From the NCBI RefSeq assembly GCF_000020725.1, contig NC_011146.1:434001-498000 (forward strand): a stretch of DNA of 64,000 nt. Reading direction: 5' to 3'. A program made the translations under genes and the position numbers. The notes under the pieces were generated by a model that did no database searches, was not told where the DNA came from, and saw nothing but the letters and a program-made list of their open reading frames with translations. The stretch is from Citrifermentans bemidjiense Bem (GTDB lineage Bacteria > Desulfobacterota > Desulfuromonadia > Geobacterales > Geobacteraceae). The stretch's first letter is position 1, and every line of letters starts with the position of its first letter. Below are positions 1 to 7,203 of the stretch, in pieces.

Positions 1-689
1 TGCTTGCGGGCGGTGAAGCCCAGAAGCCTGCAGATGCGCTGGATATGCGCGTCCACGGGGATGACCAACTGGTCCGGCCTGATCCCCTTCCAGATCCCCA
101 GGTCGATGCCGTCGGCCGGCCGCACCATCCACCGAAGGTACATGCAGAGCCTTTTGCAGGCGCTACCCGAGGCGGGGGAGGGAAAGAAGAAGGGGAAGTA
201 GGAGTCGGCGGGGGGAGTGGCGGCGCCGAAGACGGGGGTGAAGTCGAGGGACTTCACCGCCTCGCTGAACCCGGAGAGGGTCCCGGTCAGGTCCTCCTCC
301 CCTTGGACGTGGAACTGGAGCAGCCACCCCTCCACGGACCCCGCCTGCTCCAGCATGGTGCGGCAGGCGAAAAGGAGCGCGCAGAGGTCGCGGGCGTCGT
401 TGAAGCGGTGCTTGAAACCGGCGAAGAGCCGGGAGCCTTGCTCCGGCTCTAACCGCTCGACGAAGCGGCGCGGGGAATCCCCCATCCGGTCGAAGATCCA
501 GGCGAGGTTCTTCTTGATTATCTTGACGTTGCCGTAGGCGAACGAGGAGGCGATGAGGCCGGCGATCTCCTGGTCCCGCGGGTCGGCATAGCGGTGGCAG
601 AACGAAAGCGGGTCGTTGGCGAGGTGCTCCTGCGAGCGGACGGCGTAAAGTGAATCGAGTACGGTTTTAAGTTCCAGCGAGCTTCTCAT
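1..689 (-). CDS. TIGR02757 family protein (3' end outside window)
   Basis: The minus strand reads open from an ATG at 689 to the window edge, about 229 codons, with the C-terminus missing. The translation begins MRSSLELKTVLDSLYAVRS and contains DPLSFCHRYADPRDQEIAGL and SFAYGNVKII. The visible end includes IPVDAHIQRICRLLGFTARK, which resembles the helix-hairpin-helix/DNA-glycosylase-like part of the DUF2400 (TIGR02757) family. The function of that family is not established. The gene is divergent from the next one, with about 95 bases between them. The family call rests on recognising motifs, not on a search. Confidence 0.72.
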   Translation of the reverse strand, partial: MRSSLELKTVLDSLYAVRSQEHLANDPLSFCHRYADPRDQEIAGLIASSFAYGNVKIIKKNLAWIFDRMGDSPRRFVERLEPEQGSRLFAGFKHRFNDARDLCALLFACRTMLEQAGSVEGWLLQFHVQGEEDLTGTLSGFSEAVKSLDFTPVFGAATPPADSYFPFFFPSPASGSACKRLCMYLRWMVRPADGIDLGIWKGIRPDQLVIPVDAHIQRICRLLGFTARK

Positions 690-784
690 TGGCGCAGCGC
701 TCCCAGCTGTTATGGACAATCCTTTTGAACCTGCTAAGTTATCATAGTGCTAAATCAGCTTAAAGGAAAAAGGGGGTGCAACAC

Positions 785-1156
785 ATGAGACTTGCAGAAC
801 TCTTTCCAGAGGGGGGACGAGGCATCATCGCCACCGCTGACGCGGCAGGCGTGGTCAACCAGGCGGTCTTCGCCATACCTCATGTAGTGGACGAGCAGAC
901 GCTGGCCTGGGGCTTCAGCGAGGGGCGCACGATCGCCAACTTGAGGGAGAACCCGCACGCGAGCTACCTTTACCTCGCACCGTCCAGGGGATACAACGGC
1001 TGGAGATTGACCTTGACCATGGCCGAGGAAGCCGGCGAGGGGGAAATGCTGGAGAACATCAGGGAAAGGACGGCGCAGGTGGCGAGCCCTCAGGCGAGCG
1101 CTGCGGTGACCCGGGTGGCCTACTTCAAGGTGGAAGAGGTGCGCCCCCTGATGTGA
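785..1156 (+). CDS. Pyridoxamine 5'-phosphate oxidase-like FMN-binding protein
   Basis: A 123-residue single-domain protein of the split-barrel flavin-binding type. The segment around GFSEGRTIANLRENPHASYL is the typical strand-helix stretch of pyridoxamine-phosphate-oxidase-like proteins (xxGRTxxNLxxNPxxxxxx). A GTG at 776 is in frame. The ATG at 785 is preferred because AGGGGG lies 8-9 bases upstream of it and would overlap the GTG start. The substrate is unknown: proteins of this size and type are often F420- or flavin-dependent reductases or heme-binding. The gene ends immediately before the convergent dtd gene with no space between the stop codons. Confidence 0.75.
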   Translation: MRLAELFPEGGRGIIATADAAGVVNQAVFAIPHVVDEQTLAWGFSEGRTIANLRENPHASYLYLAPSRGYNGWRLTLTMAEEAGEGEMLENIRERTAQVASPQASAAVTRVAYFKVEEVRPLM

Positions 1157-1606
1157 CTAGCGCTTGGGCGGGGTCTCCAGGATGAAGGTCACCGGACCGT
1201 CGTTCACCAGGGAGACCTCCATATCAGCCTGAAAGATCCCGCTTTGCACCGGCACCCCCCGCTCCCATACCTGTCCCATGAAGTAGCTGTAAAGGCGGTT
1301 CGCCTCCTCGGGGGCCGCGGCGGTGTCGAAGGAAGGGCGGCGCCCCTTGGAGCAGTTGCCGGCCAGGGTGAACTGGGAAACGGCGAGCATCTCCCCCTTC
1401 ACCTCTGGCAGCGCCAGGTTCATCTTCCCCTCGTTGTCAGCAAAAATCCTCAGGTTGACGATCTTTTCCGCCATCCAGTCCGCCTGGGCGCAGCCGTCGC
1501 CGATCTCGACGCCCAAGAGCACCAGGACGCCCTTCCCGATCTCGCCGACCACCCTCCCCTCAACCGAGACCTTCGCTTCTTTCACCCGCTGGATTACTGC
1601 CTTCAC
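1157..1606 (-). CDS. dtd: D-aminoacyl-tRNA deacylase
   Basis: 149 residues, the normal length of bacterial DTD. It hydrolyses D-aminoacyl (and glycyl-tRNA-Ala) esters so that wrongly charged tRNAs are recycled in the cytoplasm. The family signatures are present: an N-terminal [15 protein letters not shown], the SQFTLAG motif near residue 78, and a C-terminal NDGPVTF that supplies the cross-subunit Gly-cisPro. Its ATG overlaps the stop codon of the upstream macrodomain gene by four bases, so it is probably translationally coupled as the last gene of a minus-strand operon. Confidence 0.95.
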
Positions 1607-2136
1607 GAAAAAACCTCCTGCAAAAGCTCTTGATAAATCTGTTCCGCCTCGGGCGAAAAGGGGACGAAGACCACCTTTTTCAGGTCCGGATAGCCCTCCA
1701 GTGCGGCCTTTGCCTCTTCCAGCGCGATCCTGCAGGCGAGGCGCATCGGGTAGCCGTAGACCCCGGCGCTGATGGCCGGGAAGGCGATGCTGGAGAGCCC
1801 ATTTTCGTGGGCCAGGCGGCAGGCGTTGCGGTAGCAGGAGCGAAGGAGTTCAGGCTCGCCGCGGCTCCCGCCGTGCCAGACCGGGCCGACCGTGTGTATC
1901 ACGTGGCGCGCCGGCAACCGGTAGCCGGCGGTGATCTTGGCCTCGCCGGTGGCGCACCCCGACAATGTTCTGCACTCGGCCAGAAGCTCGGGGCCTGCGG
2001 CGCGGTGGATGGCGCCGTCCACGCCTCCTCCGCCCAGAAGTGTGCCGTTGGCGGCGTTGACGATGGCGTCGACGGCTATCCTCGTTATGTCCCCGCGGAT
2101 GATCTCCACCCTTTCGCTGAGCTTCGTAGCGCTCAT
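1603..2136 (-). CDS. Macrodomain protein (O-acetyl-ADP-ribose deacetylase type)
   Basis: 177 residues forming a single macrodomain. The ADP-ribose pocket motifs are clear: [20 protein letters not shown] near residue 25 and the phosphate loop SAGVYGYP near residue 123. MacroD-type enzymes remove ADP-ribose or acetyl groups from ADP-ribosylated proteins and O-acetyl-ADP-ribose. It lies between nfo (19 bases upstream) and dtd (four-base overlap), in a small housekeeping operon concerned with repair of nucleic acids and tRNA. The physiological substrate cannot be told from sequence. Confidence 0.9.
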
Positions 2137-2155
2137 GAAGGCACCCCCCGCCCGG

Positions 2156-3007
2156 TCACCCTTCGACCAGGCTCCTCAAGAGTTTCAGGTTCACCACATC
2201 CATCTCGTCGGCGTCCCCCTTGGGCGTCTCGATGAACTTCGGCACCAGCTTGAAGTGCGGGTCGTTCAGGATGAAGCGGAAGGGTTCCAGCCCGAGCGCC
2301 CCCGCGCCGATGTGCTCGTGGCGGTCCACCTTGCAGCCGAGCCCCTTCTTGGAGTCGTTCAGGTGGAAGGCCATCAGCTTGTCGATCCCGAGCGCGCTGT
2401 CGAACTCGTCGAAGGTCCGGCGATAGCCGTCCCGGTCTGCGATGGGGTACCCCGAGGCGAAGGCGTGGCAGGTGTCGAAGCAGACGCCGAAGCGGGTGGG
2501 ATAGGAACTCCCCTCTATGATCGACTTCAGGTGATCGAAGCGGTAGCCGAGGTTCGTCCCCTGGCCGGCGGTGTTTTCCAGCAGCACCTTCCCGGTGAAC
2601 TCCGGCACCTCGGCGAAGAGCTGGTCGAACGCCTCGCAGATGCGCCGGATGCCGGTCTCCTCGCCGTCGCCCGTGTGGGAGCCGGGATGCATGACGATCT
2701 TGTCGATGCCGAGTGCTGCGCAGCGCTGCATCTCCTCCTTGAAGGCGATGAGGCTCTTGTCCTTCACCTCGCCGGGGGCGGCTGCCAGGTTTATCAGGTA
2801 GATGTCGTGGCTGACGACGTGAGAGAGCCCGGAGGCGGTCAGTTTGTCCCGGAAGAGCTGGGCGTCGGCCGGGGAAACCGCCTTTCCTTTCCACTGGTTC
2901 GAGTTCTGGGTAAAGATCTGGATCACCCCGCAGCCGGAGCTTACCCCGCGGTCAACAGCGTTATGTATGCCTCCGGCGATGGAGACGTGTGCGCCCAGCA
3001 GGTCCAT
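2156..3007 (-). CDS. nfo: Deoxyribonuclease IV (AP endonuclease)
   Basis: 283 residues, the normal family length. It cleaves DNA at abasic sites and removes 3' blocking groups in base-excision repair, using a trinuclear zinc centre in a TIM barrel. Metal-ligand motifs are visible: [10 protein letters not shown] at the N-terminus, [29 protein letters not shown], and [20 protein letters not shown]. It is co-directional with the HIT gene (57 bases upstream) and the macrodomain gene. Confidence 0.95.
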   Translation of the reverse strand: MDLLGAHVSIAGGIHNAVDRGVSSGCGVIQIFTQNSNQWKGKAVSPADAQLFRDKLTASGLSHVVSHDIYLINLAAAPGEVKDKSLIAFKEEMQRCAALGIDKIVMHPGSHTGDGEETGIRRICEAFDQLFAEVPEFTGKVLLENTAGQGTNLGYRFDHLKSIIEGSSYPTRFGVCFDTCHAFASGYPIADRDGYRRTFDEFDSALGIDKLMAFHLNDSKKGLGCKVDRHEHIGAGALGLEPFRFILNDPHFKLVPKFIETPKGDADEMDVVNLKLLRSLVEG

Positions 3008-3064
3008 GGTTTTCCTTTTGGCTTTTGGCCCCTTCGGTGAAGGGGGAGAGACGTGTTGCAGGCG

Positions 3065-3487
3065 CTAGCCCAGGATGTTCTTCAACTGTGCCTTGATCAG
3101 CGCGGCCCGCTCCCGGTACTCCTCGGGTTTGAGCACCACTTCCTGGTGCGGCTCGCTCCACTGCGGACGGGGCCAAAGCGGGTCCTTGGAGCGGCGCGGC
3201 ACGATATGCCAGTGCATGTGCGGCGCCATGTTCCCCAGCAGCTCGTAATTGATCTTGTCCGGGCTGAAGACGCTGTGCAGCGCCTGGGCCACGGCGGTTA
3301 CCTCGGCCATCACCCCGTTTCTGACCTGCTCGCTCAGGTGGAACAATTCGGTGACGTGGTTCCTGGTATAGACGAAGCAGTATCCGGCAAAGAACTGGTC
3401 CCGGTTCAAGGAGACCAGGGTGTGCTTCAGTTCGACCACCCTCTGGTCCGGATCGTCCTGCCATTTGCTGCAGATTGGGCAGTTCAT
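3065..3487 (-). CDS. HIT family hydrolase
   Basis: 140 residues. The histidine-triad signature HMHWHIVPR lies near residue 95 and the N-terminus has a CPIC pair. HIT proteins are nucleotide hydrolases or transferases acting on adenosine-phosphate conjugates, but the substrate here is not predictable. The start codon overlaps the stop of dapF by four bases, so the two are likely co-translated. Confidence 0.88.
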   Translation of the reverse strand: MNCPICSKWQDDPDQRVVELKHTLVSLNRDQFFAGYCFVYTRNHVTELFHLSEQVRNGVMAEVTAVAQALHSVFSPDKINYELLGNMAPHMHWHIVPRRSKDPLWPRPQWSEPHQEVVLKPEEYRERAALIKAQLKNILG

Positions 3488-4320
3488 AAGTCGATTTCTC
3501 CGGTAAACACTTCAACCGCCGGGCCGGTCATGTAGATGTTGCCGTCCTCCCCCCACTCCATCTCGAGATCGCCGCCGGTCAAGTGGTTCAAGATGCGCTT
3601 CTCTGTCAGCCCGTTCAGGACGCAGGCGGCGGTGACTGCGCTGGAACCGGTGCCGCAGGCAAGCGTTTCGCCGGCGCCGCGCTCCCAGGTGCGCTGGCGC
3701 ACCTCGGTGCGGGAGACGATCTGAACGAATTCCACGTTGGTGCGGCGCGGGAACAGCTCGTGATTCTCGATCAGCGGACCGTACTTCTCGACCTGGAACG
3801 TGTCCACGTCATCCACGAAGATGACGCAGTGGGGGTTCCCCATGGAGGCGCAGGTGATGTTGAAGCTGGAGTGGAGCACGTTGAGCGGCACGTTGACCAC
3901 CCGCTCCTCCGGTTCCCCCAGCATGGGGATTTCCTTCCTGGTCAGCCTCGGCGGCCCCATGTTCACCCGCACCTTTTCCACCTTGCAACCGGCGTCGGTG
4001 AAAAGCTGCAGGGTCAGGATCCCGGCGCCGGTTTCCGCAGTTATCTCATTTTTCGTCACGATTCCGTGGTCGTAGGCATATTTCGCCACGCAGCGGATGC
4101 CGTTGCCGCACATCTCGCTTTCTGATCCATCCGAGTTGAACATCCGCATCCTTACGTCGGCCACTTCGCTCGGCATGATCAGGATCAGCCCGTCCGATCC
4201 GATGCCGAAGTTGCGGTTGGAGACCTTTATCGCCACCGCGGCAGGGTCATGCACCGCCTCTTCGAAACAGTTGACATACACGTAGTCGTTGCCTGCACCC
4301 TGCATCTTTGTGAATTTCAT
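3484..4320 (-). CDS. dapF: Diaminopimelate epimerase
   Basis: 278 residues. It interconverts LL- and meso-diaminopimelate for lysine and peptidoglycan synthesis. Both catalytic cysteines sit in intact motifs, EMCGNGIRC (about residue 71) and LACGTGSSA (about residue 220). The N-terminus MKFTKMQGAGNDY is typical. It appears to be the first gene of the operon dapF-HIT-nfo-macro-dtd; the 130 bases upstream are free of genes. Confidence 0.97.
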   Translation of the reverse strand: MKFTKMQGAGNDYVYVNCFEEAVHDPAAVAIKVSNRNFGIGSDGLILIMPSEVADVRMRMFNSDGSESEMCGNGIRCVAKYAYDHGIVTKNEITAETGAGILTLQLFTDAGCKVEKVRVNMGPPRLTRKEIPMLGEPEERVVNVPLNVLHSSFNITCASMGNPHCVIFVDDVDTFQVEKYGPLIENHELFPRRTNVEFVQIVSRTEVRQRTWERGAGETLACGTGSSAVTAACVLNGLTEKRILNHLTGGDLEMEWGEDGNIYMTGPAVEVFTGEIDL

Positions 4321-4453
4321 AAGGAAAGACCCCCGGGAAAAGTATCACTCTCTAATAGCAAAATCGGCTGGGTCCAACAAGAAAAAACCGGAGTAGCTTG
4401 ACCGCGGGGACATCTTTTAAGTAAGATCTGGGAAAAATTTACTCGGAGGCTTC

Positions 4454-4663
4454 ATGGAGCTGAAAAACAGGATCTGGATGAACGGGAATCTCGAATGGTA
4501 CGCCTACATAGGCGACGCCGAGGTTTTTCTGGGGAGCCGCGAGGTTCCTATTCCGCTGGAAGAAGGAGACAAATGGACTAACGCCTATGGCGACGTTTTC
4601 GAGATCATCGACTCGGCCATCGTCCACGTGGGAAGGGTCGAGCCCCCACAGAGATACTGGTAG
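4454..4663 (+). CDS. Small hypothetical protein
   Basis: 69 residues, preceded by GGAGG eight bases before the ATG. The protein is acidic and rich in aromatic residues (ends VGRVEPPQRYW) with no membrane segment or recognised domain. It sits alone between the divergent dapF operon and the Rrf2 promoter. The good ribosome-binding site and codon use like its neighbours support a real gene. Function unknown. Confidence 0.6.
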   Translation: MELKNRIWMNGNLEWYAYIGDAEVFLGSREVPIPLEEGDKWTNAYGDVFEIIDSAIVHVGRVEPPQRYW

Positions 4664-4715
4664 TTATGCCCCTTTGCGCCGGTCGGCAATGGCAGGTCTG
4701 GTCCGGTTTAAATTG

Positions 4716-4744
4716 TTGACATGACAAATGTGGTATTGTATCTT
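4716..4744 (+). promoter_or_regulatory. Sigma-70-like promoter of the Rrf2 gene
   Basis: TTGACA (4716-4721), a 17-base spacer, then TATCTT (4739-4744). It lies about 33 bases before the ATG of the Rrf2 regulator. Many Rrf2 genes repress themselves, so an operator may overlap this site, but I see no clear palindrome. Confidence 0.55.
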
Positions 4745-4776
4745 CTCTTATCCACAAATCCAGGGGAGATACTACC

Positions 4777-5235
4777 ATGAGATTATCGACCAAGAGCCGT
4801 TACGGCCTGCGTGCTCTTTTTGACATCGCCTATAACGCCGGGAGCCAGCCGGCGCAGATCCAGGATATATCCCGCCGCCAGGACATCTCGCCGCGCTACC
4901 TGGAGCAGATCTTCCAGGGACTCAAGAAACACGGGATTTTGAAGAGCAAGCGCGGGCCGCAAGGGGGCTACTGCCTCGCCAAGAGCCCGGAGGAAATCAC
5001 GGTGCGCGCCGTCATCGAGGCGACCGAAGGGGATACCCTCATCGTCGACTGTGCCAGCCGGAAAAAAGGGGAGTGCAACTTCGACGGCAGCTGCGTCACC
5101 CAGACCGTGTGGGAAGAGTCCAACAACAGGTTGAACGAGTTCTTCGAGTCGATCACGCTGAAGACCTTGTGCGACCGCGGCGAGACGCTCGGCATCAAGC
5201 GAGAGCAGGACCACCGCTTCATGTACTTCATCTAG
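4777..5235 (+). CDS. Rrf2 family transcriptional regulator
   Basis: 152 residues. The N-terminal winged helix begins MRLSTKSRYGLRALFDIAY and has the recognition segment ISPRYLEQIFQGLKKHGIL and wing SKRGPQGGY, as in IscR, CymR and RsrR. Three cysteines near residues 90-104 (C-x7-C-x5-C) are placed like the cluster ligands of IscR, though the first gap is longer than the IscR C-x5-C-x5-C. It could sense Fe-S status or redox/cysteine. It is followed 73 bases later by larE. No isc or cys genes are near. Confidence 0.88.
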   Translation: MRLSTKSRYGLRALFDIAYNAGSQPAQIQDISRRQDISPRYLEQIFQGLKKHGILKSKRGPQGGYCLAKSPEEITVRAVIEATEGDTLIVDCASRKKGECNFDGSCVTQTVWEESNNRLNEFFESITLKTLCDRGETLGIKREQDHRFMYFI

Positions 5236-5308
5236 GGGCTGGGCGGAAAGGGGACTGCCGGCAGAGACATGCTGCCGCGGCGCCGCCGGCCCTGCCCGCA
5301 AAGAACTT

Positions 5309-6115
5309 ATGCAAACTGCCCAGGACAAGTACTTGAAGTTGCAGGAAATCCTGCGCGAAATGGGGTCGCTCTTGGTCGCTTTTTCGGGCGGCGTCGACTC
5401 TACCTTTCTTCTTAAGGCCGCCTTCGACACCTTGGGCGCAGAACGGGTGTTAGCGGTCACCGCCACCTCCCCGACCTATCCCGAATCTGAACTCGCCGAG
5501 GCGAAGAGGCTCGCGACCCGGATCGGAGCCCGCCAGGAGCTCGTGGTCTCCAACGAACTGGAGATACCCGGCTTCCGCCACAACCCCAAGGACCGCTGCT
5601 ACCACTGCAAAAGCGAGTTGTTCCGGATCTGCACGGAGAAGGCGCGCGACAACGGGTTTGCCTTCGTCGCCGACGGGAGCAACACAGACGATCTGGGCGA
5701 CTACCGCCCCGGCCGCACCGCCGCCTGTGAACTGAAGGTGCGTTCGCCGCTTCTGGAAGCTGGCCTCTCCAAAGGGGATATTCGCGAGTTGAGCCGCGGG
5801 CTCGGGCTCCCCACCTGGGACAAGCAGGCCTATGCCTGCCTGGCCAGCCGTTTCCCCTATGGGACCGAGATCACCGAGCAGAGGCTGAACCAGGTGGAGC
5901 GCTGCGAGGAGTTCTTGAAGGGGGAGGGGTTCACCGTGTATCGGGTGAGGTTTCACTTGGAGAGTGCGCGCATCGAATTGAGCGAGGCGGAACTGCCGCG
6001 CATGCTGGAGCCCTCCCTCAGGGGGAGGACCATTGAGTTTTTCCGCGCCGCCGGATTCACTTATGTGTCGCTGGACCTGCAGGGGTATCGTACCGGGAGC
6101 ATGAACGAGGGGTAG
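5309..6115 (+). CDS. larE: ATP-dependent sacrificial sulfur transferase LarE
   Basis: 268 residues, the normal family length. The N-type ATP pyrophosphatase P-loop AFSGGVDSTFLL lies near residue 25, and the conserved CYHCKSELF and ACLASRFPYG motifs follow. LarE donates the sulfur atoms of the nickel-pincer nucleotide cofactor of lactate racemase and related enzymes, losing a cysteine sulfur or using a bound cluster. The CLASR cysteine is in the position of that sacrificial residue. larB and larC are not in this window. Confidence 0.88.
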   Translation: MQTAQDKYLKLQEILREMGSLLVAFSGGVDSTFLLKAAFDTLGAERVLAVTATSPTYPESELAEAKRLATRIGARQELVVSNELEIPGFRHNPKDRCYHCKSELFRICTEKARDNGFAFVADGSNTDDLGDYRPGRTAACELKVRSPLLEAGLSKGDIRELSRGLGLPTWDKQAYACLASRFPYGTEITEQRLNQVERCEEFLKGEGFTVYRVRFHLESARIELSEAELPRMLEPSLRGRTIEFFRAAGFTYVSLDLQGYRTGSMNEG

Positions 6116-6128
6116 GGCGCCCGGCGCC

Positions 6129-6563
6129 CTATTTCACCTCGACTGTTACCGGCATGACACCGGTTTTGGGTAGGACTATGGTGAGGACGCCGTAGTCGCA
6201 GCTGGCGCTGACGGCATCGGTATTTAGATCCGCGGGAAGCGCGAAGCTCCTCTGAAAGGGGCCGAAGTAGCGCTCGATCCTGTGGAAGTTCTCCTTCCTG
6301 ATCTCCTCGGAGTGCCTGCGCTCCCCCTTCACGGTGAGGGTCTGTTCCTCGACCTTGATCTCGATGTCCTTTTGCTCCATGTCCGGAACTTCGACCTTGA
6401 TGGTGACCGCCGAGGCGTCTTCGTAGACGTCGGCCGGGGGATGCCAGACACCCTCCCTGATCTCTTCGCCGACCTCCCTGGTCCACGCCATGTCCAAGAG
6501 CCGGTTCATCTTGTCCTGCATGCTTCTAAGCTCGCTCAACGGGTTGTACCTGACGATCGCCAT
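6129..6563 (-). CDS. Hsp20/alpha-crystallin small heat-shock protein
   Basis: 144 residues from the ATG at 6563, chosen because GGAGGAA lies just upstream; a longer frame starting at 6596 lacks such a site. The alpha-crystallin domain covers about residues 40-140 and includes the VKGERR strand, the FQRSFALP motif and the A-x3-G-x-L signature (ASCDYGVL). Small heat-shock proteins hold unfolding proteins in the cytoplasm. It converges on larE with 13 bases between stop codons. Confidence 0.93.
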   Translation of the reverse strand: MAIVRYNPLSELRSMQDKMNRLLDMAWTREVGEEIREGVWHPPADVYEDASAVTIKVEVPDMEQKDIEIKVEEQTLTVKGERRHSEEIRKENFHRIERYFGPFQRSFALPADLNTDAVSASCDYGVLTIVLPKTGVMPVTVEVK

Positions 6564-6615
6564 CGCGTTCCTCCGTCCGGCGCCTGGGCGCCCCAAAATG
6601 TAGGTATCAAATTAA

Positions 6616-6648
6616 GGGGAGGGGGCCGTCTCCTCAAGCCCCCTCCCC
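6616..6648 (-). terminator. Hairpin between the small 57-aa gene and hsp20
   Basis: A perfect 11-bp inverted repeat, GGGGAGGGGGC (6616-6626) and GCCCCCTCCCC (6638-6648), with an 11-base loop. On the minus strand it is followed by TTAATTTGAT. It follows the stop of the small gene at 6671 and precedes hsp20, so it may act as a terminator or attenuator between them. The T-run is weak. Confidence 0.55.
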
Positions 6649-6670
6649 GTTGTTCCTATTCCGCTATCTC

Positions 6671-6844
6671 TCAGACTCTCTTACCTTTGGGAACTGTGTG
6701 TTTCAATTTCTTGGAGCCGTCATAGAGGTGTTGCTTTGTCAGTTCTCGTTGTGCTTTGAGGTCTTTTCTGTCGTAATCCACTGCCAGGTTGATTTCCATC
6801 TCCTGTGCCAATTCGTCGATGGTTCTCTCTTCGTTTCGTGCCAT
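6671..6844 (-). CDS. Small charged hypothetical protein (57 aa)
   Basis: 57 codons from an ATG at 6844, preceded by AGGGGAG. The translation begins MARNEERTIDELAQEMEIN and ends VPKGKRV. It is highly charged, with about half its residues Lys, Arg, Glu or Asp, and is probably helical. There are no cysteines or membrane segments. It sits just upstream of hsp20 in the same direction, separated by a hairpin. I do not recognise a family. Confidence 0.6.
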   Translation of the reverse strand: MARNEERTIDELAQEMEINLAVDYDRKDLKAQRELTKQHLYDGSKKLKHTVPKGKRV

Positions 6845-7029
6845 GCTGGCTCCCCTTGATCCTGGTTGTGTTGGCGTCGATTACCAAATGTCTTGAACCT
6901 GCTGCACCCCCTTTTTAGTTTTCCAAATCATAGCAGTTTGACACTTTTTTGCAATAGAACATTTCGCCTTGAACCACAAGGGGTTATCGGATAATATGGG
7001 CGGGAATTTGCCCCCAAAGAGGAGTGATT

Positions 7030-7203
7030 ATGCTGCAGTACAAGGTGGTCGAACTGAGTCACGTTTCCGATGAAACTATCGAAGAAGCGTTGAACGAATG
7101 GACCCAGAAGGGATGGAAATTCGACGCCCTGCAGTTCGCCATGCGGGACGGAAGCCGCCGCCCCGCCATGGCCTTTGTAGTATTCACACGCGAGGAGCCC
7201 TAG
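7030..7203 (+). CDS. DUF4177-like small protein (57 aa)
   Basis: 57 codons, preceded by GAGGAG. The translation starts MLQYKVVELSHVSDETIEE, continues NEWTQKGWKFDAL and ends with a hydrophobic strand AMAFVVFTR. This matches the DUF4177 pattern (Y-K-V-V-x-L ... N-x-x-x-x-x-G-W-x-x ... strand). Function unknown. Its stop codon TAG overlaps the GTG start of polA by one base, so polA translation may be coupled to it. Confidence 0.65.
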   Translation: MLQYKVVELSHVSDETIEEALNEWTQKGWKFDALQFAMRDGSRRPAMAFVVFTREEP

